Source of the DNA: Cladorhizidae sp. MBARI D1340-BT2
Taxonomy: Eukaryota; Porifera; Demospongiae; Poecilosclerida; Cladorhizidae
Reading direction: 5' to 3'
DNA length: 64,000 bases
Assembly: GCA_028752905.1 (NCBI GenBank)
Contig: JAQNBH010000012.1
Span: forward strand, 28,591,816 to 28,655,815
Under the pieces are notes generated by a model that saw only the letters and a list, made by a program, of their open reading frames with translations, had not been told where the DNA came from and made no database searches. Shown here in pieces: positions 12,271 to 25,100 of the stretch. Each line of letters starts with the position of its first letter. Within the stretch, counting starts at the first letter, position 1. The position numbers and the translations under genes are program-made.

Positions 12271-12532
12271 AAGACTGTCACTACTCCAGCAGTTCCTACA
12301 CTTGCACAGCTGAGACAGTCAATACTCCAGCAGTTCCTACACTTGCACAGCTGAGACTGTCACTACTCTAGCAGTTCCTACACTTGCACAGCTAAGACTG
12401 TCACTACTCCAGCAGTTCCTACACTTGCACAGCTGAGACAGTCACTAGTCCAGCAGTTCCTACACTTCACAGCTAAGACTGTCACTACTCCAGCAGTTCC
12501 TACACTTGCACCGCTAAGACTGTCACTATTCC

Positions 12533-14783
12533 AGCAGTTCCTACACTTGCACAGCTGAGACTGTCACTACTCCAGCAGTTCCTACACTTGCACAGCTAAG
12601 ACTGTCACTACTCCAGCAGTTCCTACACTTGCACAGCTAAGACTGTCACTACTCCAGCAGTTCCTACACTTGCACAGCTGAGACTGTCACTACTCCAGCA
12701 GTCCCTACACTTGCACAGCTAAGACTGTCACTACTCCAGCAGTCCCTACACTTGCACAGCTAAGACTGTCACTACTCCAGCAGTTCCTACACTTGCACAG
12801 CTGAGACAGTCACTAGTCCAGCAGTTCCTACACTTGCACAGCTGAGACTGTCACTACTCCAGCAGTCCCTACACTTGCACAGATAGGACTGTCACTACTC
12901 CAGCAGTTCCTACACTTGCACAGCTGAGACTGTCACTACTCCAGCAGTTCCTACACTTGCACAGCTGAGACTGTCACTACTCCAACACTTGCACAGCTGA
13001 GACTGTCACTACTCCATCAGTTCCTACACTTGCACAGCTGAGACTGTCACTACTCCAGCAGTTCCTACACTTGCACAGCTGAGACAGTCACTACTCCAGC
13101 AGTTCCTACACTTGCACAGCTGAGACTGTCACTACTCCATCAGTTCCTACACTTGCACAGCTGAGACAGTCACTACTCCAGCAGTTCCTACACTTGCACA
13201 GCTGAGACTGTCACTACTCCAGCAGTTCCTACACTTGCACAGCTGAGACTGTCACTACTCCAGCAGTTCCTACACTTACAGCTAAGACTGTCACTACTCC
13301 AGCAGTTCCTACACTTACAGCTAAGACTGTCACTACTCCAGCAGTTCCTACACTTGCACAGCTGAGACTACTCCAGCAGTTCCTACACTTGCACAGCTGA
13401 GACTGTCACTACTCCAGCAGTTCCTACACTTGCACAGCTGAGACTGTCACTACTCCAGCAGTTCCTACACTTGCACAGCTGAGACTGTCACTACTCCAGC
13501 AGTTCCTACACTTGCACAGCTGAGACTGTCACTACTCCAGCAGTTCCAACACTTGCACAGCTGAGACAGTCACTACTCCAGCAGTTCCTACACTTGAACA
13601 GCTAAGACTGTCACTACCCCAGCAGTTCCTACACTTGCACAGCTGAGACTGTCACTACTCCAGCAGTTCCTACACTTGCACAGCTGAGACTGTCACTACT
13701 CCAACACTTGCACAGCTGAGACAGTCACTACTCCAGCAGTTCCTACACTTGCACAGCTAAGACTGTCACTACCCCAGCAGTTCCTACAATTGCACAGCTG
13801 AGACTGTCACTACCCCAGCAGTTCCTACACTTGCACAGCTAAGACTGTCACTACTCCAGCAGTTCCTACACTTCACAGCTAAGACTGTCACTACTCCAGC
13901 AGTTCCTACACTTGCACAGCTGAGACTGTCACTACCCCAGCAGTTCCTACACTTGCACAGCTAAGACTGTCACTACTCCAGCAGTTCCTACACTTGCACA
14001 GCTGAGACTGTCACTACTCCAGCAGTTCCTACACTTGCACAGCTAAGACTGTCACTACTCCAGCAGTTCCTACACTTGCACAGCTAAGACTGTCACTACT
14101 CCAGCAGTTCCTACACTTGCACAGCTAAGACTGTCACTACTCCAGCAGTTCCTACACTTGCACAGCTGAGACTACTCCAGCAGTTCCTACACTTGCACAG
14201 CTGAGACTGTCACTACTCCAGCAGTTCCTACACTTGCACAGCTGAGACTGTCACTACTCCAGCAGTTCCTACACTTGCACAGCTGAGACTGTCACTACTC
14301 CAGCAGTTCCTACACTTGCACAGCTGAGACTGTCACTACTCCAGCAGTTCCAACACTTGCACAGCTGAGACAGTCACTACTCCAGCAGTTCCTACACTTG
14401 CACAGCTAAGACTGTCACTACCCCAGCAGTTCCTACACTTGCACAGCTGAGACTGTCACTACTCCAGCAGTTCCTACACTTGCACAGCTGAGACTGTCAC
14501 TACTCCAACACTTGCACAGCTGAGACAGTCACTACTCCAGCAGTTCCTACACTTGCACAGCTAAGACTGTCACTACCCCAGCAGTTCCTACAATTGCACA
14601 GCTGAGACTGTCACTACCCCAGCAGTTCCTACACTTGCACAGCTAAGACTGTCACTACTCCAGCAGTTCCTACACTTCACAGCTAAGACTGTCACTACTC
14701 CAGCAGTTCCTACACTTGCACAGCTGAGACTGTCACTACCCCAGCAGTTCCTACACTTGCACAGCTAAGACTGTCACTACTCC
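12533..14783. repeat. 2,251-bp tandem repeat, copy 1
   Basis: Markers recur at +2,251: CAGATAGG (12883 to 15134), the GAGACTACTCC short units (13361 to 15612; 14165 to 16416), CTACAATTG and the CTCCAACAC units. Copy-specific differences are CTTGAACAG at 13593 (normal in copy 2), GCTGAG near 12844 (GCTTAG at 15095) and CTACTCC (CTACTACAG at 16509). The left edge is where copy 1 has CTATTCC and copy 2 lacks it. Each copy contains the older 804-bp repeat. Confidence 0.9.
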
Positions 14784-17034
14784 AGCAGTTCCTACACTTG
14801 CACAGCTGAGACTGTCACTACTCCAGCAGTTCCTACACTTGCACAGCTAAGACTGTCACTACTCCAGCAGTTCCTACACTTGCACAGCTAAGACTGTCAC
14901 TACTCCAGCAGTTCCTACACTTGCACAGCTGAGACTGTCACTACTCCAGCAGTCCCTACACTTGCACAGCTAAGACTGTCACTACTCCAGCAGTCCCTAC
15001 ACTTGCACAGCTAAGACTGTCACTACTCCAGCAGTTCCTACACTTGCACAGCTGAGACAGTCACTAGTCCAGCAGTTCCTACACTTGCACAGCTTAGACT
15101 GTCACTACTCCAGCAGTCCCTACACTTGCACAGATAGGACTGTCACTACTCCAGCAGTTCCTACACTTGCACAGCTGAGACTGTCACTACTCCAGCAGTT
15201 CCTACACTTGCACAGCTGAGACTGTCACTACTCCAACACTTGCACAGCTGAGACTGTCACTACTCCATCAGTTCCTACACTTGCACAGCTGAGACTGTCA
15301 CTACTCCAGCAGTTCCTACACTTGCACAGCTGAGACAGTCACTACTCCAGCAGTTCCTACACTTGCACAGCTGAGACTGTCACTACTCCATCAGTTCCTA
15401 CACTTGCACAGCTGAGACAGTCACTACTCCAGCAGTTCCTACACTTGCACAGCTGAGACTGTCACTACTCCAGCAGTTCCTACACTTGCACAGCTGAGAC
15501 TGTCACTACTCCAGCAGTTCCTACACTTACAGCTAAGACTGTCACTACTCCAGCAGTTCCTACACTTACAGCTAAGACTGTCACTACTCCAGCAGTTCCT
15601 ACACTTGCACAGCTGAGACTACTCCAGCAGTTCCTACACTTGCACAGCTGAGACTGTCACTACTCCAGCAGTTCCTACACTTGCACAGCTGAGACTGTCA
15701 CTACTCCAGCAGTTCCTACACTTGCACAGCTGAGACTGTCACTACTCCAGCAGTTCCTACACTTGCACAGCTGAGACTGTCACTACTCCAGCAGTTCCAA
15801 CACTTGCACAGCTGAGACAGTCACTACTCCAGCAGTTCCTACACTTGCACAGCTAAGACTGTCACTACCCCAGCAGTTCCTACACTTGCACAGCTGAGAC
15901 TGTCACTACTCCAGCAGTTCCTACACTTGCACAGCTGAGACTGTCACTACTCCAACACTTGCACAGCTGAGACAGTCACTACTCCAGCAGTTCCTACACT
16001 TGCACAGCTAAGACTGTCACTACCCCAGCAGTTCCTACAATTGCACAGCTGAGACTGTCACTACCCCAGCAGTTCCTACACTTGCACAGCTAAGACTGTC
16101 ACTACTCCAGCAGTTCCTACACTTCACAGCTAAGACTGTCACTACTCCAGCAGTTCCTACACTTGCACAGCTGAGACTGTCACTACCCCAGCAGTTCCTA
16201 CACTTGCACAGCTAAGACTGTCACTACTCCAGCAGTTCCTACACTTGCACAGCTGAGACTGTCACTACTCCAGCAGTTCCTACACTTGCACAGCTAAGAC
16301 TGTCACTACTCCAGCAGTTCCTACACTTGCACAGCTAAGACTGTCACTACTCCAGCAGTTCCTACACTTGCACAGCTAAGACTGTCACTACTCCAGCAGT
16401 TCCTACACTTGCACAGCTGAGACTACTCCAGCAGTTCCTACACTTGCACAGCTGAGACTGTCACTACTCCAGCAGTTCCTACACTTGCACAGCTGAGACT
16501 GTCACTACTACAGCAGTTCCTACACTTGCACAGCTGAGACTGTCACTACTCCAGCAGTTCCTACACTTGCACAGCTGAGACTGTCACTACTCCAGCAGTT
16601 CCAACACTTGCACAGCTGAGACAGTCACTACTCCAGCAGTTCCTACACTTGCACAGCTAAGACTGTCACTACCCCAGCAGTTCCTACACTTGCACAGCTG
16701 AGACTGTCACTACTCCAGCAGTTCCTACACTTGCACAGCTGAGACTGTCACTACTCCAACACTTGCACAGCTGAGACAGTCACTACTCCAGCAGTTCCTA
16801 CACTTGCACAGCTAAGACTGTCACTACCCCAGCAGTTCCTACAATTGCACAGCTGAGACTGTCACTACCCCAGCAGTTCCTACACTTGCACAGCTAAGAC
16901 TGTCACTACTCCAGCAGTTCCTACACTTCACAGCTAAGACTGTCACTACTCCAGCAGTTCCTACACTTGCACAGCTGAGACTGTCACTACCCCAGCAGTT
17001 CCTACACTTGCACAGCTAAGACTGTCACTACTCC
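14784..17034. repeat. 2,251-bp tandem repeat, copy 2
   Basis: Adjoins copy 1 and extends about 110 bp of extra similarity to 17147, where AAGACAGTC replaces GAGACTGTC. It carries its own private changes GCTTAG (15093) and CTACTACAG (16509). Both reappear at 25006 and 26422 in the 9,913-bp copy. Confidence 0.9.
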
Positions 17035-19735
17035 AGCAGTTCCTACACTTGCACAGCTGAGACTGTCACTACTCCAGCAGTTCCTACACTTGCACAGCTA
17101 AGACTGTCACTACTCCAGCAGTTCCTACACTTGCACAGCTAAGACAGTCACTACTCCAGCAGTTCCTACACTTGCACAGCTAAGACTGTCACTACTCCAG
17201 CAGTTCCTACACTTGCACAGCTGAGACTGTCACTACTCCAGCAGTTCTTACACTTGTACAGCCGAGACTCTCACTACTCCAGCAGTTCCTATACTTGCAC
17301 AGCTGAGACTGTCACTACTCCAGCAGTTCCTACACTTGCACAGCTGAGACTGTCACTACTCCAGCAGTTCCTACACTTGCACAGCTAAGACTGTCACTAC
17401 TCCATCAGTTCCTACACTTCACAGCTGAGACTGTCACTACTACAGCAGTTCCTACACTTGCATAGCTGAGACTGTCACTACTCCAGCAGTTCCTACACTT
17501 GCACAGCTGAGACAGTCACTACTCCAGCAGTTCCTACACTTCACAGCTGAGACTGTCACTACTCCAGCAGTTCCTACACTTGCACAGCTGAGACTGTCAC
17601 TACTCCAGCAGTCCCTACACTTGCACAGCTGAGACTGTCACTACTCCAGCAGTTCCTACACTTGCACAGCTGAGACAGTCACTACTCCAGCAGTTCCTAC
17701 ACTTCACAGCTGAGACTGTCACTACTCCAGCAGTTCCTACACTTGCACAGCTGAGACTGTCACTACTCCAGCAGTTCCTACACTTCACAGCTGAGACTGT
17801 CACTACTCCAGCAGTTCCTACACTTGCACAGCTGAGACTGTCACTACTCCAGCAGTTCCTACACTTGCACAGCTAAGACTGTCACTACTCCATCAGTTCC
17901 TACACTTGCACAGCTGAGACTGTCACTACTCCAGCAGTTCCTACACTTGCACAGCTGAGACTGTCACTACTCCAGCAGTTCCTACACTTGCACAGCTGAG
18001 ACTGTCACTACTCCAGCAGTTCCTACATTTGCACAGCTGAGACTGTCACTACTCCAGCAGTTCCTACACTTCACAGCTGAGACTGTCACTACTCCAGCAG
18101 TTCCTACACTTGCACAGCTAAGACTGTCACTACTCCAGCAGTTCCTACACTTCACAGCTGAGACTGTCACTACTCCAGCAGTTCCTACACTTGCACAGCT
18201 GAGACTGTCACTACTCCAGCAGTTCCTACATTTGCACAGCTGAGACTGTCACTACTCCAGCAGTTCCTACACTTCACAGCTGAGACTGTCACTACTCCAG
18301 CAGTTCCTACACTTGCACAGCTAAGACTGTCACTACTCCAGCAGTTCCTACACTTGCACAGCTGAGACTGTCACTACTCCAGCAGTTCCTACACTTGCAC
18401 AGCTGAGACAGTCACTACTCCAGCAGTTCCTACACTTGCACAGCTAAGACTGTCACTACCCCAGCAGTTCCTACACTTGCACAGCTGAGACTGTCACTAC
18501 TCCAGCAGTCCCTACACTTGCACAGCTGAGACTGTCAATACTCCAGCAGTTCCTACACTTGCACAGCTGAGACTGTCACTACTCCAGCAGTTCCTACACT
18601 TGTACAGCTAAGACTGTCACTACTCCAGCAGTTCCTACACTTCACAGCTAAGACTGTCACTACTCCAGCAGTTCCTACACTTGCACCGCTAAGACTGTCA
18701 CTATTCCAGCAGTTCCTACACTTGCACAGCTGAGACTGTCACTACTCCAGCAGTTCCTACACTTGCACAGCTAAGACTGTCACTATTCCAGCAGTTCCTA
18801 CACTTGCACAGCTGAGACTGTCACTACTCTAGCAGTTCCTACACTTGCACAGCTAAGACTGTCACTACTCCAGCAGTTCCTACACTTGCACAGCTGAGAC
18901 AGTCACTACTCCAGCAGTTCCTACACTTGCACAGCTAAGACTGTCACTACCCCAGCAGTTCCTACACTTGCACAGCTGAGACTGTCACTACTCCAGCAGT
19001 CCCTACACTTGCACAGCTGAGACTGTCACTACTCCAGCAGTTCCTACACTTGCACAGCTGAGACTGTCACTACTCCAGCAGTCCCTACACTTGCACAGCT
19101 GAGACTGTCACTACTCCAGCAGTTCCTACACTTGCACAGCTGAGACTGTCACTACTCCAGCAGTTCCTACACTTGTACAGCTAAGACTGTCACTACTCCA
19201 GCAGTTCCTACACTTGCACAGCTAAGACTGTCACTACTCCAGCAGTTCCTACACTTGCACAGCTGAGACTGTCAATACTCCAGCAGTTCCTACACTTGCA
19301 CAGCTGAGACTGTCACTACTCCAGCAGTTCCTACACTTGCACAGCTAAGACTGTCACTACTCCAGCAGTTCCTACACTTGCACAGCTAAGACTGTCACTA
19401 CTCCAGCAGTTCCTACACTTGCACAGCTGAGACTGTCACTACTCCAGCAGTTCCTACACTTGCACAGCTAAGACTGTCACTACTCCAGCAGTTCCTACAC
19501 TTGCACAGCTAAGACTGTCACTACTCCAGCAGTTCCTACACTTGCACAGCTGAGACAGTCAATACTCCAGCAGTTCCTACACTTGCACAGCTGAGACTGT
19601 CACTACTCTAGCAGTTCCTACACTTGCACAGCTAAGACTGTCACTACTCCAGCAGTTCCTACACTTGCACAGCTAAGACTGTCACTACTCCAGCAGTTCC
19701 TACACTTGCACAGCTGAGACTGTCACTACTCCAGC

Positions 19736-19899
19736 AGTCCCTACACTTGCACCGCTAAGACTGTCACTACTCCAGCAGTTCCTACACTTGCACAGCTGAG
19801 ACTGTCACTACTCCAGCAGTCCCTACACTTGCACCGCTAAGACTGTCACTACTCCAGCAGTTCCTACACTTGCACAGCTGAGACTGTCACTACTCCAGC
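19736..19899. repeat. Two 82-bp dimers (AGTCCC/CACCGCT alternating with plain units)
   Basis: Units starting at 19736 and 19818 both combine T4C, A18C and G22A. The units between and after them (19777, 19859) are plain CTGAG units, so this is a small tandem of an 82-bp dimer. The whole is copied to 29649-29812 by the 9,913-bp duplication. Confidence 0.8.
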
Positions 19900-22183
19900 A
19901 GTCCCTACACTTGCACAGCTAAGACTGTCACTACTCCAGCAGTTCCTACACTTGCACAGCTAAGACTGTCACTACTCCAGCAGTTCCTACACTTGCACAG
20001 CTGAGACAGTCAATACTCCAGCAGTTCCTACACTTGCACAGCTGAGACTGTCACTACTCTAGCAGTTCCTACACTTGCACAGCTAAGACTGTCACTACTC
20101 CAGCAGTTCCTACACTTGCACAGCTGAGACAGTCACTAGTCCAGCAGTTCCTACACTTCACAGCTAAGACTGTCACTACTCCAGCAGTTCCTACACTTGC
20201 ACCGCTAAGACTGTCACTATTCCAGCAGTTCCTACACTTGCACAGCTGAGACTGTCACTACTCCAGCAGTTCCTACACTTGCACAGCTAAGACTGTCACT
20301 ACTCCAGCAGTTCCTACACTTGCACAGCTAAGACTGTCACTACTCCAGCAGTTCCTACACTTGCACAGCTGAGACTGTCACTACTCCAGCAGTCCCTACA
20401 CTTGCACAGCTAAGACTGTCACTACTCCAGCAGTCCCTACACTTGCACAGCTAAGACTGTCACTACTCCAGCAGTTCCTACACTTGCACAGCTGAGACAG
20501 TCACTAGTCCAGCAGTTCCTACACTTGCACAGCTAAGACTGTCACTACTCCAGCAGTTCCTACACTTGCACAGCTAAGACTGTCACTACTCCAGCAGTTC
20601 CTACACTTGCACAGCTGAGACTGTCACTACTCCAGCAGTTCCTACACTTGCACAGCTGAGACTGTCACTACTCCAACACTTGCACAGCTGAGACTGTCAC
20701 TACTCCATCAGTTCCTACACTTGCACAGCTGAGACTGTCACTACTCCAGCATTTCCTACACTTGCACAGCTGAGACTGTCACTACTCCAGCAGTTCCTAC
20801 ACTTGCACAGCTGAGACAGTCACTACTCCAGCAGTTCCTACACTTGCACAGCTGAGACTGTCACTACTCCATCAGTTCCTACACTTGCACAGCTGAGACA
20901 GACACTACTCCAGCAGTTCCTACACTTGCACAGCTGAGACTGTCACTACTCCAGCAGTTCCTACACTTGCACAGCTGAGACTGTCACTACTCCAGCAGTC
21001 CCTACACTTGCACAGCTAAGACTGTCACTACTCCAGCAGTTCCTACACTTGCACAGCTGAGACTGTCACTACTCCAGCAGTTCCTACACTTGCACAGCTG
21101 AGACTGTCACTACTCCAGCAGTTCCTACACTTGCACAGCTGAGACTGTCACTACTCCAGCAGTTCCTACACTTACAGCTAAGACTGTCACTACTCCAGCA
21201 GTTCCTACACTTACAGCTAAGACTGTCACTACTCCAGCAGTTCCTACACTTGCACAGCTGAGACTGTCACTACTCCAGCAGTTCCTACACTTGCACAGCT
21301 GAGACTGTCACTACTCCAGCAGTTCCAACACTTGCACAGCTGAGACAGTCACTACTCCAGCAGTTCCTACACTTGCACAGCTAAGACTGTCACTACCCCA
21401 GCAGTTCCTACACTTGCACAGCTGAGACTGTCACTACTCCAGCAGTTCCTACACTTGCACAGCTGAGACTGTCACTACTCCAACACTTGCACAGCTGAGA
21501 CAGTCACTACTCCAGCAGTTCCTACACTTGCACAGCTGAGACTGTCACTACTCCAACAGTTGCACAGCTGAGACAGTCACTACTCCAGCAGTTCCTACAC
21601 TTGCACAGCTGAGACTGTCACTACTCCAGCAGTTCCTACACTTGCACAGCTGAGACTGTCACTACTCCAGCAGTTCCTACACTTGCACAGCTGAGACTGT
21701 CACTACTCCAGCAGTTCCTACACTTGCACAGCTGAGACTGTCACTACTCCAGCAGTTCCTACACTTGTACAGCTGAGACTCTCACTACTCCAGAAGTTCC
21801 TACACTTGCACAGCTGAGACTGTCACTACTCCAGCAGTTCCTACACTTGCACAGCTAAGACTGTCACTGCTCCAGCAGTTCCTACACTTGCACAGCTGAG
21901 ACTGTCACTACTCCAGCAGTTCCTACACTTGTACAGCTGAGACTCTCACTACTCCAGCAGTTCCTATACTTGCACAGCTGAGACTATCACTACTCCAGCA
22001 GTTCCTACACTTGCACAGCTAAGACTGTCACTACTCCAGCAGTTCCTACACTTGCACAGCTGAGACTGTCACTACTCCAGCAGTTCCTACACTTGCACAG
22101 CTAAGACTGTCACTACTCCATCAGTTCCTACACTTCACAGCTGAGACTGTCACTACTCCAGCAGTTCCTACACTTGCACAGCT

Positions 22184-25100
22184 GAGACTGTCACTACTCC
22201 AGCAGTTCCTACACTTGCACAGCTGAGACAGTCAATACTCCAGCAGTTCCTACACTTGCACAGCTGAGACTGTCACTACTCTAGCAGTTCCTACACTTGC
22301 ACAGCTAAGACTGTCACTACTCCAGCAGTTCCTACACTTGCACAGCTGAGACAGTCACTAGTCCAGCAGTTCCTACACTTCACAGCTAAGACTGTCACTA
22401 CTCCAGCAGTTCCTACACTTGCACCGCTAAGACTGTCACTATTCCAGCAGTTCCTACACTTGCACAGCTGAGACTGTCACTACTCCAGCAGTTCCTACAC
22501 TTGCACAGCTAAGACTGTCACTACTCCAGCAGTTCCTACACTTGCACAGCTAAGACTGTCACTACTCCAGCAGTTCCTACACTTGCACAGCTGAGACTGT
22601 CACTACTCCAGCAGTCCCTACACTTGCACAGCTAAGACTGTCACTACTCCAGCAGTCCCTACACTTGCACAGCTAAGACTGTCACTACTCCAGCAGTTCC
22701 TACACTTGCACAGCTGAGACAGTCACTAGTCCAGCAGTTCCTACACTTGCACAGCTGAGACTGTCACTACTCCAGCAGTCCCTACACTTGCACAGATAGG
22801 ACTGTCACTACTCCAGCAGTTCCTACACTTGCACAGCTGAGACTGTCACTACTCCAGCAGTTCCTACACTTGCACAGCTGAGACTGTCACTACTCCAACA
22901 CTTGCACAGCTGAGACTGTCACTACTCCATCAGTTCCTACACTTGCACAGCTGAGACTGTCACTACTCCAGCAGTTCCTACACTTGCACAGCTGAGACAG
23001 TCACTACTCCAGCAGTTCCTACACTTGCACAGCTGAGACTGTCACTACTCCATCAGTTCCTACACTTGCACAGCTGAGACAGTCACTACTCCAGCAGTTC
23101 CTACACTTGCACAGCTGAGACTGTCACTACTCCAGCAGTTCCTACACTTGCACAGCTGAGACTGTCACTACTCCAGCAGTTCCTACACTTACAGCTAAGA
23201 CTGTCACTACTCCAGCAGTTCCTACACTTACAGCTAAGACTGTCACTACTCCAGCAGTTCCTACACTTGCACAGCTGAGACTACTCCAGCAGTTCCTACA
23301 CTTGCACAGCTGAGACTGTCACTACTCCAGCAGTTCCTACACTTGCACAGCTGAGACTGTCACTACTCCAGCAGTTCCTACACTTGCACAGCTGAGACTG
23401 TCACTACTCCAGCAGTTCCTACACTTGCACAGCTGAGACTGTCACTACTCCAGCAGTTCCAACACTTGCACAGCTGAGACAGTCACTACTCCAGCAGTTC
23501 CTACACTTGAACAGCTAAGACTGTCACTACCCCAGCAGTTCCTACACTTGCACAGCTGAGACTGTCACTACTCCAGCAGTTCCTACACTTGCACAGCTGA
23601 GACTGTCACTACTCCAACACTTGCACAGCTGAGACAGTCACTACTCCAGCAGTTCCTACACTTGCACAGCTAAGACTGTCACTACCCCAGCAGTTCCTAC
23701 AATTGCACAGCTGAGACTGTCACTACCCCAGCAGTTCCTACACTTGCACAGCTAAGACTGTCACTACTCCAGCAGTTCCTACACTTCACAGCTAAGACTG
23801 TCACTACTCCAGCAGTTCCTACACTTGCACAGCTGAGACTGTCACTACCCCAGCAGTTCCTACACTTGCACAGCTAAGACTGTCACTACTCCAGCAGTTC
23901 CTACACTTGCACAGCTGAGACTGTCACTACTCCAGCAGTTCCTACACTTGCACAGCTAAGACTGTCACTACTCCAGCAGTTCCTACACTTGCACAGCTAA
24001 GACTGTCACTACTCCAGCAGTTCCTACACTTGCACAGCTAAGACTGTCACTACTCCAGCAGTTCCTACACTTGCACAGCTGAGACTACTCCAGCAGTTCC
24101 TACACTTGCACAGCTGAGACTGTCACTACTCCAGCAGTTCCTACACTTGCACAGCTGAGACTGTCACTACTCCAGCAGTTCCTACACTTGCACAGCTGAG
24201 ACTGTCACTACTCCAGCAGTTCCTACACTTGCACAGCTGAGACTGTCACTACTCCAGCAGTTCCAACACTTGCACAGCTGAGACAGTCACTACTCCAGCA
24301 GTTCCTACACTTGCACAGCTAAGACTGTCACTACCCCAGCAGTTCCTACACTTGCACAGCTGAGACTGTCACTACTCCAGCAGTTCCTACACTTGCACAG
24401 CTGAGACTGTCACTACTCCAACACTTGCACAGCTGAGACAGTCACTACTCCAGCAGTTCCTACACTTGCACAGCTAAGACTGTCACTACCCCAGCAGTTC
24501 CTACAATTGCACAGCTGAGACTGTCACTACCCCAGCAGTTCCTACACTTGCACAGCTAAGACTGTCACTACTCCAGCAGTTCCTACACTTCACAGCTAAG
24601 ACTGTCACTACTCCAGCAGTTCCTACACTTGCACAGCTGAGACTGTCACTACCCCAGCAGTTCCTACACTTGCACAGCTAAGACTGTCACTACTCCAGCA
24701 GTTCCTACACTTGCACAGCTGAGACTGTCACTACTCCAGCAGTTCCTACACTTGCACAGCTAAGACTGTCACTACTCCAGCAGTTCCTACACTTGCACAG
24801 CTAAGACTGTCACTACTCCAGCAGTTCCTACACTTGCACAGCTGAGACTGTCACTACTCCAGCAGTCCCTACACTTGCACAGCTAAGACTGTCACTACTC
24901 CAGCAGTCCCTACACTTGCACAGCTAAGACTGTCACTACTCCAGCAGTTCCTACACTTGCACAGCTGAGACAGTCACTAGTCCAGCAGTTCCTACACTTG
25001 CACAGCTTAGACTGTCACTACTCCAGCAGTCCCTACACTTGCACAGATAGGACTGTCACTACTCCAGCAGTTCCTACACTTGCACAGCTGAGACTGTCAC

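Larger units (their letters stand above)
12271..22183. repeat. 9,913-bp tandem duplication, copy 1
   Basis: All rare variants checked recur exactly 9,913 bp to the right: GACAGTCAATAC (12318 to 22231), CAGATAGG (12883 to 22796; 15134 to 25047), the CTACTACAG change (16501 to 26414), GCAGTTCTTA (17241 to 27154), GCATAGC (17461 to 27374), CACCGCT (19749 to 29662), CTCCAACAGT (21551 to 31464) and CCAGAAG (21791 to 31704). The left edge is set by CTAAG here against CTGAG at the corresponding site just before 22184. I found no difference between the copies by spot comparison; a full alignment was not possible by eye. Confidence 0.93.
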